DNA of 7,399 nucleotides, from NCBI GenBank assembly GCA_947463335.1, contig CANHRF010000050.1:1-7399 (forward strand). The letters run 5' to 3'. The stretch comes from Actinomycetota bacterium. GTDB taxonomy: Bacteria > Actinomycetota > Actinomycetes > Nanopelagicales > Nanopelagicaceae. The notes beneath the pieces are model-generated. The model saw only the letters and a program-made list of their open reading frames with translations, was not told where the DNA came from and did not search any database. This document shows positions 1 to 5,581 of the stretch, piece after piece (the first letter of the stretch is position 1; every line of letters begins with the position of its first letter). The position numbers and the translations under genes are program-made.

Positions 1-1
1 T

Positions 2-490
2 GAACTCTTGTACTTGCGTGAAACGCTAGAAGAAGAAATCGCTCGAACATTTAAAGGAACGAACCAAGAGATAGATATGCCAATTGGCACAATGATTGAA
101 ACTCCTCGCGCTGCGATAACCGCTGATCGTTTGGGTGTGCACGCAGATTGCTTCTCATTTGGTACCAATGATTTAACGCAGTTAACTTGGGCCTTTAGTC
201 GAGATGATGTGGAATCAACTTTCTTGCCGCGCTACCTCGACCTAGAGCTACTTCCTTTCAATCCTTTTGAGTCTCTAGATGAAGCCGGCGTCGGAATTTT
301 GGTTCGCAAAGCAGTCGATCTCTCTCGCGAAGTGCGGAGCGACTTTAAGTTAGGCATTTGTGGTGAGCATGGTGGTGATCCGCGAAGTATTCATTTCTTC
401 CACGAATTAGGCCTAAATTATGTCTCTTGCTCACCGTATCGAGTGCCAATCGCAAGATTGGAATCCGGTCGCGCGGCGGTTACTAAATAG
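2..490 (+). CDS. ppdK: Pyruvate, phosphate dikinase, C-terminal part (5' end outside window)
   Basis: This is the C-terminal PEP/pyruvate-binding TIM-barrel part of pyruvate phosphate dikinase, which interconverts pyruvate, ATP and phosphate with PEP, AMP and pyrophosphate in the cytosol. The frame is open from the first bases, so the true start lies upstream; 162 residues are visible out of the roughly 870-900 usual for the family. Family signatures can be read in order: GTMIETPRAA, then SFGTNDLTQ followed by FSRDD, then GICGEHGGDP, which carries the catalytic cysteine of the family, and finally YVSCSPYRVPIARL just before the end. The LGICGEHGGDP plus YVSCSPYRVP combination distinguishes PPDK from PEP synthase and from PTS enzyme I. 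The stop is TAG, and a 63-base gap follows before the next small gene on the same strand. The family assignment is firm; the direction of the reaction in this cell is not visible. Confidence 0.96.
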   Translation, partial: ELLYLRETLEEEIARTFKGTNQEIDMPIGTMIETPRAAITADRLGVHADCFSFGTNDLTQLTWAFSRDDVESTFLPRYLDLELLPFNPFESLDEAGVGILVRKAVDLSREVRSDFKLGICGEHGGDPRSIHFFHELGLNYVSCSPYRVPIARLESGRAAVTK

Positions 491-553
491 AAACCGACAA
501 ACCCTTACCCTTGCTATAAGATTGAAAAAACTTACAAGGAAAAGAGAGATGCA

Positions 554-703
554 ATGGGCGCTTGTCAATGCGGTTACTCCACAGATCCAGAGAAGAATTG
601 CAATGGAACTCACAAGGTTGTTCAGGCTGTGAAGGCTGATTTGGCCGAAAAGCTGGCTGCCAATGGTTTTCCGCACGCTGCTGAGTTTGTGAAGAATAAC
701 TAA
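554..703 (+). CDS. CDGSH-like iron-sulfur mini-protein, 49 residues
   Basis: This short gene encodes 49 residues beginning MGACQCGYSTDPEKNCNGTH. Residues 4-20 carry C4-x-C6, S9, P12, C16 and NGTH with H20, which closely resembles the CDGSH motif (C-x-C-x2-S/T-x3-P-x-C-D-G-S/A/T-H) that holds a 2Fe-2S cluster through three Cys and one His. Two departures are visible: one extra residue between the second and third Cys, and Asn in place of Asp in CDG. The rest (residues 21-49) is a soluble, probably helical tail ending FVKNN. An overlapping ATG at 549 opens a different frame without the motif; the ATG at 554 is preferred because it gives the Cys/His cluster. The A/G-rich leader at 536-548 (AAGGA, then GAGAG) can serve as ribosome binding site. 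The DoxX-like reading frame begins about the stop codon, suggesting coupled translation. A role in electron transfer or iron-sulfur handling is inferred. Confidence 0.75.
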   Translation: MGACQCGYSTDPEKNCNGTHKVVQAVKADLAEKLAANGFPHAAEFVKNN

Positions 704-704
704 T

Positions 705-1112
705 CTGATTTACCAACTTCGCAAAGTTCTGCAAATCCTTTTAGGATCTGCGCTGATCTACGCCGGCATCTTGCACTTAACATCTAGCCGGTTGGAATTC
801 CAAGCACAGGTTCCATCTTGGGTTCCTTTCTCTCCAGACTTTGTTGTGCTGGCATCTGGGGTTGTGGAGATTCTTCTGGGAGTAGCCCTTGCTAGTTTGC
901 AGCGGCGTAAAGAGGTAGGTATTGCTACTGCGCTTTTTTTCATTGCAATTTTCCCAGGAAATATCTCGCAATATGTAAATCAAGTTGACGCCTTTGGTTT
1001 AGATAGTGACCGCGCACGTTTCATCCGCTTATTTTTTCAACCGCTTTTGGTGCTGTGGGCGCTCTGGTCAACAGGTGCTTGGCAGGCGCTGCGCAATAAA
1101 CGTTCAAGATGA
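705..1112 (+). CDS. DoxX-like integral membrane protein (start codon uncertain)
   Basis: A small, four-helix membrane protein of the DoxX/DoxX-like type. Hydrophobic segments, numbered from a start at 705, lie roughly at residues 7-24 (LLGSALIYAGILHL), 47-67 (VVLASGVVEILLGVALASL), 71-87 (IATALFFIAIFPGNI) and 105-125 (FFQPLLVLWALWS). The AGILHL...VPSWVP and FPGNISQY patterns fit the family. The start is a problem: the first usable TTG, at 771, would remove the first helix, while the frame is open back to a TGA at 690-692 with no ATG, GTG or TTG before 771. CTG at 705 or ATT at 708, just after the stop of the preceding gene, would keep the first helix and fit translational coupling; CTG is given here tentatively. 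The DCC-type oxidoreductase follows 17 bases downstream, and DoxX-like and thiol-redox proteins are often neighbours. The exact function is unknown; a role in membrane redox or thiol stress is an inference. Confidence 0.75.
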   Translation: MIYQLRKVLQILLGSALIYAGILHLTSSRLEFQAQVPSWVPFSPDFVVLASGVVEILLGVALASLQRRKEVGIATALFFIAIFPGNISQYVNQVDAFGLDSDRARFIRLFFQPLLVLWALWSTGAWQALRNKRSR

Positions 1113-1129
1113 ACGCCAGTTAATCCAGA

Positions 1130-1495
1130 ATGAAATATGGAGCAGATAGTTTGAGCGAAATAACAGTCATCTTTGATGGCAAATGCGAACTCTGCAGAAA
1201 CTCAATCTCTTGGATTAGCAAGAAGTTAAAGATTAACGCTGTAGATTTCCACACCGCGGAACTGAGTAAATACGCTCTGACATACGAGCAATGTTCCAGA
1301 GAAGTTTTTGTAGTTTATAAGGACAGAACCGTCAGCGGAGCAGATGCCGTTGCCTTATTACTTAGGTTACGCGGAAATAGAATCGCAGCGCTGACCTTAA
1401 AAGCCTTGGGGCCAGTTTCCAGATTTGGTTATCGCTGGGTAGCCAGCAATAGAAAATCCGTTTTAGTGAAGATAATTTCACGCTTACTTGCCTAG
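1130..1495 (+). CDS. DCC-family (DUF393/YuxK-type) thiol-disulfide oxidoreductase
   Basis: A small cytosolic protein with the DCC family signature near its N-terminus: after a beta strand (ITVIFDG) comes D16-G17-K18-C19-E20-L21-C22, the D-G-x-C-x-x-C redox-active pair of thioredoxin-like DCC proteins. Later family features are VSGADAVALLLR at about 68-79 and YRWVASNR at about 101-108, before a short C-terminal helix. The length of 121 residues is normal for the family. Two starts are possible: ATG at 1130 with a poor leader, or TTG at 1151 with GGAG eight bases upstream, giving a protein beginning directly before the first strand as is usual. The longer form is given, but the shorter one is at least as likely. 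The gene follows the DoxX-like gene by 17 bases. It probably reduces or exchanges disulfides; partners are unknown. Confidence 0.88.
   Translation: MKYGADSLSEITVIFDGKCELCRNSISWISKKLKINAVDFHTAELSKYALTYEQCSREVFVVYKDRTVSGADAVALLLRLRGNRIAALTLKALGPVSRFGYRWVASNRKSVLVKIISRLLA
1139..1142 (+). promoter_or_regulatory. Shine-Dalgarno GGAG favouring a TTG start at 1151
   Basis: GGAG lies inside the annotated reading frame, eight bases before TTG 1151. The ATG at 1130 has no comparable motif. The spacing is good enough that the DCC protein may really begin at the TTG (MSEITVIFDG...), which also suits the family's usual short N-terminus. Confidence 0.4.
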
Positions 1496-1548
1496 GCAAT
1501 TTCCCCATTGAGCATGGTGGTTGATATTTATCCACAGCGAAAGCAGAA

Positions 1549-1581
1549 AACCTAAATCAGTTTCATTAACTGACTTAGGTT
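1549..1581. other. 14-bp hairpin in the leader of tRNA-like copy 1
   Basis: AACCTAAATCAGTT pairs with AACTGACTTAGGTT around a five-base loop (TCATT), with a single A-C mismatch. On the + strand it is followed by TCCGTCC rather than a T run, so it is a poor terminator for the preceding DCC gene. On the - strand a run of four T follows. The same hairpin precedes the second tRNA-like gene, where only the loop differs (TTATT), so it belongs to the repeated cassette. It may be a leader structure, a processing site or a barrier to antisense transcription. Confidence 0.7.
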
Positions 1582-1592
1582 CCGTCCTGCGT

Positions 1593-1666
1593 ACCGCTGT
1601 AGCTCATTGGATAGAGCGACTCCATAACTAAGAGAATGGTAGCGGGTTCGATTCCCGCCAGCGGTA
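1593..1666 (+). tRNA. tRNA-like gene, copy 1 (position-based anticodon AAC; identity unsure)
   Basis: A cloverleaf can be drawn: acceptor ACCGCTG with CAGCGGT (7 bp), T8-A9, D stem GCTC with GAGC around loop ATTGGATA (A14, GG, A21), T stem GCGGG with CCCGC around TTCGATT, then A73 without an encoded CCA. The anticodon arm is weak: ACTCC and AGAGA form only three good pairs, with A-A and C-A mismatches at the ends. The loop ATAACTA has T33 but puts AAC at 34-36 and an unusual T at 37. AAC would mean valine, but bacteria normally read valine with GAC and TAC anticodons. The D-loop base at 15 is T and the base before the T stem is A, a swapped form of the usual R15-Y48 pair. Pairing continues five bases outside the acceptor (TGCGT with ACGCA). 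It may be an odd tRNA, a decayed one or a tRNA-derived element. Confidence 0.55.
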
Positions 1667-1674
1667 CGCACACT

Positions 1675-1713
1675 AAGTGGCCTCACGCTAGTTACGTGGG
1701 GCCACTTTGCTTT
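1675..1713 (+). terminator. Rho-independent terminator of tRNA-like copy 1
   Basis: AAGTGGCCTCACG (1675-1687) pairs with CGTGGGGCCACTT (1695-1707) over 13 bp, including one T-G wobble, around a seven-base loop, and is followed by TGCTTTT. It lies nine bases after the tRNA-like gene. The same structure follows copy 2. Confidence 0.75.
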
Positions 1714-1792
1714 TATTACTCTCGGTAATCAATTACCTTTAGCCCATACATCGGAAATGTAGGGCCATAGGCTCCAGGACCGCGAGATAGAA

Positions 1793-2338
1793 ATGGGCCT
1801 TATGGAAGCGATTGTGAAAATCTGCCCCTGCACTTCCGAGACTCCGCACGAGGATTTTCAGAAGTTAGAACATCAATTTTCTGATGGTTCAATCGAACTT
1901 CTTCCCGCCCTCTGCCCAGAAAATGAATTGCTCTCATCAGAGCTTTATCAAAAATATAGGCCAATTCTTAAGACCCTCGAATCAAATGAAAATTGGAGTA
2001 ATTACGCTTGTTACGCCGGGATGATCGCTGAGATTAAGCCAGGTCTTTACTTCTATTCATTTGGAGATATTGATGAAGCCGGGGAAAACAATTTCTATAT
2101 TAAGTCGGAGCTAAAGCCAATACTTGAGACTCTAATTTCAGACTGGAGCACCGTTGGGCCTAACTGGCGTGAATTTCTAAAGTCGATTGGATTTAGTGGC
2201 TACCCAAAGGGGTACGAACCCGGATCAATGGTTGACCATAAAGAGTTCTTCCCTAAAATTGATGAAGAAGGATTAAGAGTCGGATTTTCATTCAATATGG
2301 AGAGTTCCGAACTAAAAGAATTGCTCAAAGAGATTTAG
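1793..2338 (+). CDS. Hypothetical protein, 181 residues, upstream of the restriction endonuclease
   Basis: I do not recognise this protein. It has 181 residues, is acidic and soluble, and shows no signal peptide or membrane helix. Visible features are an N-terminal KICPCTSETPHEDFQKLEH segment with a C-x-C, a central aromatic stretch (WSNYACYAGMIAEIKPGLYFYSFGDIDEAGENNFYI, about 68-103), a WREFLKSIGFSGYPKGYEPG segment (about 124-143) and a charged helical end (SSELKELLKEI). ATG 1793 is the first start after a TAG at 1760; ATG 1802 is an alternative. The stop lies 26 bases before the endonuclease start on the same strand, so the two are probably co-transcribed. The location suggests an accessory role in the restriction-modification locus (control, immunity or a second nuclease subunit), but nothing in the sequence proves this. 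Confidence 0.75.
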   Translation: MGLMEAIVKICPCTSETPHEDFQKLEHQFSDGSIELLPALCPENELLSSELYQKYRPILKTLESNENWSNYACYAGMIAEIKPGLYFYSFGDIDEAGENNFYIKSELKPILETLISDWSTVGPNWREFLKSIGFSGYPKGYEPGSMVDHKEFFPKIDEEGLRVGFSFNMESSELKELLKEI

Positions 2339-2350
2339 AATAAATTGGCC

Positions 2351-2357
2351 TAAGGAG
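2351..2357 (+). promoter_or_regulatory. Strong Shine-Dalgarno of the endonuclease gene
   Basis: TAAGGAG lies seven bases before ATG 2365, the strongest ribosome binding site seen in the window. It fixes the start of the endonuclease gene and points to independent initiation rather than dependence on the upstream hypothetical gene. Confidence 0.75.
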
Positions 2358-2364
2358 ACGATTA

Positions 2365-2967
2365 ATGCGCAAATCACGAAATTATGAAAAAGTTATCAAA
2401 CTTTTTAAGCCTGATATCAATGGCAAATCTAATTGGGTATCGGTAAGCGATTTTGCTTCGGTGGAACTTAAATGGGGCAACAACGGACATGGACGTCACG
2501 ATGTTTTCTTTAATGTTTCGCAGTTGAAATGGGAAAAGAAGACAGCAGTTTCGAGCACAAAAGTTACTCACCTACGAACTGTTGGCTGGAATACCACAGC
2601 GGCATTCGATCAGAGAATATCTCCCAAAGTTAAAAAGCACTTTGACGGGAAGAATATTTGCTCAATCTCACTATTACCAATTCCACAAAAGATACGTGAA
2701 ATTGACCATCGCTACGGCAATAAGACCCATCCAGATTATGTAGCCCTGTATGGCGCTGCTGATCAAGATCCGAAAAACTTTCAACTTATTTTTAGCGTTC
2801 TAAATTCAGCGAAACGGCAAATTTGCAAAGTCTGCTGCGAAACTAAGATTCGCCCAGCACATCCGACCTTAGGTTTTGTAGAAGGTGATGAAACACATTC
2901 AGATAGATTCCCTTGTAAGGGTTGTTATCTCGCAGAGCCCGAGCGCTACCGTGCGCTAGAAGACTGA
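2365..2967 (+). CDS. Probable HNH (beta-beta-alpha-metal) Type II restriction endonuclease
   Basis: This 200-residue protein is a likely restriction endonuclease. The C-terminal half carries IREIDHRYGNK (D114, H115, R116), DPKNFQLIFSVLNSAKR (135-151, with N147), then C154-x2-C157, ETKIRP, a FVEGDE segment and C184-x2-C187 followed by YLAEPERYR. An Asp-His pair, a later Asn and two CxxC pairs that could bind zinc match the HNH/beta-beta-alpha-metal nuclease layout used by several Type II enzymes, with His115 as the likely general base. The N-terminal half (about 1-105) has no recognised motif and probably contributes to DNA recognition. The strongest support is context: a DNA methyltransferase gene converges on it, and the two stop codons touch (2965-2967 and 2968-2970). 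Other HNH nucleases, such as a homing or nicking enzyme, are possible alternatives. The target site cannot be predicted. Confidence 0.72.
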   Translation: MRKSRNYEKVIKLFKPDINGKSNWVSVSDFASVELKWGNNGHGRHDVFFNVSQLKWEKKTAVSSTKVTHLRTVGWNTTAAFDQRISPKVKKHFDGKNICSISLLPIPQKIREIDHRYGNKTHPDYVALYGAADQDPKNFQLIFSVLNSAKRQICKVCCETKIRPAHPTLGFVEGDETHSDRFPCKGCYLAEPERYRALED

Positions 2968-3972
2968 TTACTCGAAGAGACTTTGCGCTTGAGAACTAAG
3001 TAAGTTCGCAATGCGATTCGAGCCCTTTTCGTAGAACTCTTTATCTTGTTCAACCAAGATTGCAGAGCGCTTGGTGATCACCGCGGCTTCTCCGAGCGAA
3101 GAAGATCCGGCAAAGGGATCGAGCAGAACATCTCCGGGCTTTGAAAGTAATTCAATTAGATATCGCAGCAAGTTAACTGGCTTTTCGGTTGGGTGAAGGC
3201 GATTTCCCGCTTTGCTGTTGAAGTTCACGAAATTTGGCACACACAATTGAGCTGACTTTTCATCCTCGGAGTAGATATTAATTGAGCGTTCGGCTGCAGC
3301 TGCGGCGACTTCGGCAATCGCATTATTTACGATCTCTTTGATTCGGCTCGCACTTGGGCGCGTATCCAACTTTTCTAGCGCCTTGCGCACTTCTAAATCA
3401 ATTATTGTCGAAGCTTTATCTGAAATCGCGATGATCTCTTGCACGGTAATTTCTGGTTCGTCCTTAAATTCAATATCCGCATTGAAGACAGCCTTCGATC
3501 CCTTGACTCCCAAGACAATATATTCACACGCACTCATCATCATATGCTTGCGATTTACCGGCACCGCATTTGGTTTACGCCAGGTCAAGGTGCGGCGTGG
3601 CTTTAACTTGGCATCCTTTAGCGCAGAAATCAGATCAGATAAATACTCATCGGCGCAGAAAATCGCGAAGCTGCCCCCAGGACGAAGTACTCTCTCGAAT
3701 TCAATCGCCCAACGCTTCAACAAGTCTTTAAATTCTTCTGGGGTGTAAGAATCCCAACCCTTTTCCGCATCGAAGCGGTAAGAATTAATGGTGTTGTTTT
3801 CGTATGTGTGGAAATTTGTATCTCTTGCAATATTAAATGGGGGATCGGTGAGGACTAAATCAATTGATTGATCAGGAAGCCAAGTAAAGCCATCATCATT
3901 TACTAAGCGGATATCGCCTTGAGCCGTGTGGGTTTTCCCAACTAGGTTCGGATCAAGGTCTTTGATATTCAA
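2968..3972 (-). CDS. Beta-class site-specific DNA methyltransferase, probably adenine-N6
   Basis: The protein transfers a methyl group from S-adenosylmethionine to a base in a specific DNA site. Catalytic motif IV comes first (VLTDPPFNIARD, D43-P44-P45-F46), while HPTEKP (260-265, motif X region) and the SAM-binding motif I (LLDPFAGSSSLGEAA, 283-297) are near the C-terminus. This order defines the beta class. DPPF favours N6-adenine over the SPPY of most N4-cytosine enzymes. Residues about 165-245, including an alanine-rich stretch, are an insertion that probably holds the target recognition domain. The length of 334 residues is normal. The only start is TTG 3972, preceded by AAGGAAG; the frame upstream has no ATG before a stop. 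The gene converges with the endonuclease gene with no gap, so antisense or collision effects on expression are possible. It probably protects host DNA from that nuclease, although a solitary regulatory role cannot be excluded. Confidence 0.92.
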   Translation of the reverse strand: MNIKDLDPNLVGKTHTAQGDIRLVNDDGFTWLPDQSIDLVLTDPPFNIARDTNFHTYENNTINSYRFDAEKGWDSYTPEEFKDLLKRWAIEFERVLRPGGSFAIFCADEYLSDLISALKDAKLKPRRTLTWRKPNAVPVNRKHMMMSACEYIVLGVKGSKAVFNADIEFKDEPEITVQEIIAISDKASTIIDLEVRKALEKLDTRPSASRIKEIVNNAIAEVAAAAAERSINIYSEDEKSAQLCVPNFVNFNSKAGNRLHPTEKPVNLLRYLIELLSKPGDVLLDPFAGSSSLGEAAVITKRSAILVEQDKEFYEKGSNRIANLLSSQAQSLFE

Positions 3973-3980
3973 GTAGGACT

Positions 3981-3987
3981 CTTCCTT
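3981..3987 (-). promoter_or_regulatory. Shine-Dalgarno supporting the TTG start of the methyltransferase
   Basis: On the - strand AAGGAAG stands eight bases before TTG 3972. No ATG or GTG is available between this site and the upstream in-frame TAG (4009-4011), so the rare TTG start is well supported. Confidence 0.7.
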
Positions 3988-4131
3988 TTTGTGATAACCA
4001 GTTGAAGACTAGGCGTCGCGCTTTTGCCCAATAGTACTGGTCAGCGATAAATCTCTTGGACTGCCAAAGGCCGAGATTCACGCAGGCGCTGGATTTAACC
4101 CCACCACTTGCTAGCTAATCTGGCTAATGAC

Positions 4132-4159
4132 TTTGATGCAGTGAATGATTACTATAAAT
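4132..4159 (+). promoter_or_regulatory. Possible promoter for the VOC gene at 4193
   Basis: TTTGAT (4132-4137) and TATAAA (4154-4159) are 16 bases apart in the 220-base gap between the divergent methyltransferase and VOC genes. The -10 match is good and the -35 match is weak. The rest of the gap shows no gene on either strand. Confidence 0.3.
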
Positions 4160-4192
4160 CAATAAGCGGCGAGGATGAGAGTTGAGACTTAA

Positions 4193-4651
4193 ATGGGAAA
4201 AGTAACCGGGTTCTTCCACGGGGGAATCACTGTGAAGGATATGGAAAAGTCCCTTGATTTCTACCGCGATGGCTTAGGTCTGACCGTACATATTGATCGA
4301 ATTCTTGATGGTCCGTACCTCAATGTTGTTCTTGGCCTTACACATAAAACGATACGAGTCGTTTACCTCGATATTCCCGGAGGCGGTTATGTAGAACTCC
4401 TCGAGTATCACGGAATCGAAAGGTTGAGCGCTTCATCTCGCCCTTGTGATTTTGGTGCTGGACATCTCTGTCTATATGTCGAAGGTGTTGATGAGATAGC
4501 CGAGAGATTGTTCGCTAAAGGTTATCGCGCAAGAAGCGAAGGTTGCGTAGATATCAACGCTGGGCCAAACACAGGTGCGCGCTCGATTTATCTAATTGAT
4601 CCAGATGGTTACAACATTGAACTATTCCAGAAACCACCAACTCATAACTAA
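4193..4651 (+). CDS. VOC-superfamily protein (glyoxalase/dioxygenase fold), first paralogue
   Basis: A 152-residue protein of the vicinal oxygen chelate fold, built of two beta-alpha-beta-beta-beta modules. The four metal-ligand positions of the family can all be read: H9 in FFHGGITV, E68 in YVELLEY, H91 in GHLCLYV and E143 in YNIELFQ. Other family features are LDFYRDGLGL (21-30) and YLIDPDG (133-139) near the end. An intact 2-His-2-Glu set argues for an active metal-dependent enzyme such as a glyoxalase, epimerase or lyase rather than an antibiotic-binding protein. ATG 4193 has only a moderate A/G-rich leader (GAGAG at 4177-4181). The gene converges with an SDR gene 21 bases downstream. A second VOC protein with similar ligand spacing and the same D-x-x-x-G-x-N-x-G loop is encoded at 6860-7351. 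The substrate is unknown. Confidence 0.88.
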   Translation: MGKVTGFFHGGITVKDMEKSLDFYRDGLGLTVHIDRILDGPYLNVVLGLTHKTIRVVYLDIPGGGYVELLEYHGIERLSASSRPCDFGAGHLCLYVEGVDEIAERLFAKGYRARSEGCVDINAGPNTGARSIYLIDPDGYNIELFQKPPTHN

Positions 4652-4659
4652 ATGATCAA

Positions 4660-4676
4660 GTAGCCAAATTGGCTAC
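4660..4676. terminator. Palindrome between the convergent VOC and SDR genes
   Basis: GTAGCCAA and TTGGCTAC form a perfect inverted repeat around one central A. It lies eight bases after the VOC stop, and the SDR stop codon falls inside one arm. It may act as a weak two-way terminator, although no clear T run follows on either strand. Confidence 0.4.
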
Positions 4677-5419
4677 ATAACTATTCCGCCATCTTGGCTC
4701 AAGCTCTGTCCGGTTATGTATTTACCTTGGTCTGAAATAAGGAAGTAAATAAAATTTGCCGTCTCTTCTGGTTTAGATGATCGACCCAAAGGAACAGTTT
4801 CGAGCCTCTTGCTAGTGAGAGTTTCCAGAGGAATGCCTCTGATTTCAGATAACTTCTGCAGCACGTGATCTTGCATTGGTGTATCCACGATTCCAGGAAG
4901 TATTGCATTGACGGTAATTCCACGAGGAGCGAGTGCATATGCCCAAGAACGAGTCATCGCCAATAAGGCAGTCTTAGAAGATGCATAAATTGCCGCTTCT
5001 TGTGTTGCTGTTAATCGGGCGGAAACCGATGAGATGTTAACGATCGATCCTTTATCCGGCATTGTTCTGCCGAGGTGACTCATTAGATACCAAGGCGCTT
5101 CTACGTTAACGGCATAAATATCTCGAATATCTTGCGTCGTAAAATCTGTGATCTTCTTTACGCGCATTAATCCCGCGGCATTAACTAAGGCGTACGCACC
5201 TTTTCCGGCCTCAACAACTTTGGCGCGACCTTCATCATTTGAAAGATCAGCAACAACGTGTTCAATTCCGGATACATCCCTGAGTCCATCGCCATTGATA
5301 TCTACGCCAATAACCCGCATACCCTCATCGCGCAGACGCTCCGCAGTTGCTCTTCCAATTCCGCCTGAAGCCCCCGTTACGACAGCAATTTTTCCCTGAA
5401 CTGAATCACTGCCTGACAT
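4673..5419 (-). CDS. Short-chain dehydrogenase/reductase (classical SDR), first paralogue
   Basis: A classical SDR of 248 residues, a cytosolic NAD(P)-dependent oxidoreductase of the FabG-like type. From the chosen start: TGASGGIG (15-22) is the nucleotide-binding loop; D40 at the end of strand 2 suggests NAD(H) preference; VNAAG (79-83) is the structural NNAG variant; N105 in YAVNVEAPW, S131 in NISSVSA, and Y145 with K149 (YASSK) form the catalytic Asn-Ser-Tyr-Lys set; and GQSLSQDGG is the usual C-terminal loop. The frame extends to an ATG at 5458, but ATG 5419 is preferred because AAGGGAG lies five bases before it and the protein then begins close to the first strand. It converges with the VOC gene and faces away from the second tRNA-like cassette. 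Substrates could be a sugar, polyol or other secondary alcohol; none can be chosen. Confidence 0.92.
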   Translation of the reverse strand: MSGSDSVQGKIAVVTGASGGIGRATAERLRDEGMRVIGVDINGDGLRDVSGIEHVVADLSNDEGRAKVVEAGKGAYALVNAAGLMRVKKITDFTTQDIRDIYAVNVEAPWYLMSHLGRTMPDKGSIVNISSVSARLTATQEAAIYASSKTALLAMTRSWAYALAPRGITVNAILPGIVDTPMQDHVLQKLSEIRGIPLETLTSKRLETVPLGRSSKPEETANFIYFLISDQGKYITGQSLSQDGGIVM

Positions 5420-5424
5420 AGCGG

Positions 5425-5431
5425 CTCCCTT
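5425..5431 (-). promoter_or_regulatory. Shine-Dalgarno deciding the SDR start at 5419
   Basis: AAGGGAG on the - strand is five bases from ATG 5419. It supports that start over the upstream in-frame ATG at 5458, which would add 13 charged residues unlike an SDR N-terminus. Confidence 0.65.
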
Positions 5432-5537
5432 GCGTAATCTTAAATCTCTTGGGCTCATTCTCTTAAATGAATTGCGTAGGGGTCAATAGATTTCATCAAA
5501 TGGTTAGCGAGCGAAAGATATCCATAGAAAATGTAAA

Positions 5538-5570
5538 AACCTAAATCAGTTTTATTAACTGACTTAGGTT
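5538..5570. other. 14-bp hairpin in the leader of tRNA-like copy 2
   Basis: Same arms as in copy 1, AACCTAAATCAGTT and AACTGACTTAGGTT with one mismatch, and loop TTATT. It lies between the start of the divergent SDR gene and the tRNA-like gene, where a terminator for an upstream + strand gene is not needed. This supports it being part of the cassette. Confidence 0.7.
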
Positions 5571-5581
5571 CCGTGCTGCGT

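Larger units (their letters stand above)
1547..1713 (+). repeat. Copy 1 of a direct repeat: hairpin + tRNA-like gene + terminator cassette
   Basis: This roughly 167-base unit recurs in the same orientation at 5536-5703. By hand count the first 72 bases (1547-1618) match the other copy at 66 positions without indels. The middle (1619-1658, anticodon arm, variable loop and T arm) matches at only about 23 of 40. The end (acceptor 3' strand plus terminator stem) is again nearly identical. The two copies therefore share a frame with exchanged centres. Similarity falls off just outside both ends. Confidence 0.85.

Noticed and set aside
420..632. 70-codon open frame overlapping the end of ppdK
   Set aside because: It overlaps the conserved end of ppdK and the CDGSH-like gene in another frame and contains no family motif.
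1528..1536. Replication origin around the DnaA box
   Set aside because: There is only one good box, no AT-rich unwinding region with repeated boxes, and no dnaA or dnaN neighbour.
1549..1581. Hairpin read as the terminator of the DCC-family gene
   Set aside because: No T run follows on the + strand, and the same hairpin stands before copy 2, where no upstream + strand gene ends nearby. It belongs to the cassette.
3338..3748. 136-codon open frame on the + strand
   Set aside because: It lies wholly inside the methyltransferase gene on the opposite strand, whose catalytic motifs are clear. It resembles no family I recognise.
5420..5458. Thirteen-residue N-terminal extension of the first SDR
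   Set aside because: The internal ATG at 5419 has a strong, well-spaced Shine-Dalgarno, and SDRs usually start shortly before the first strand.
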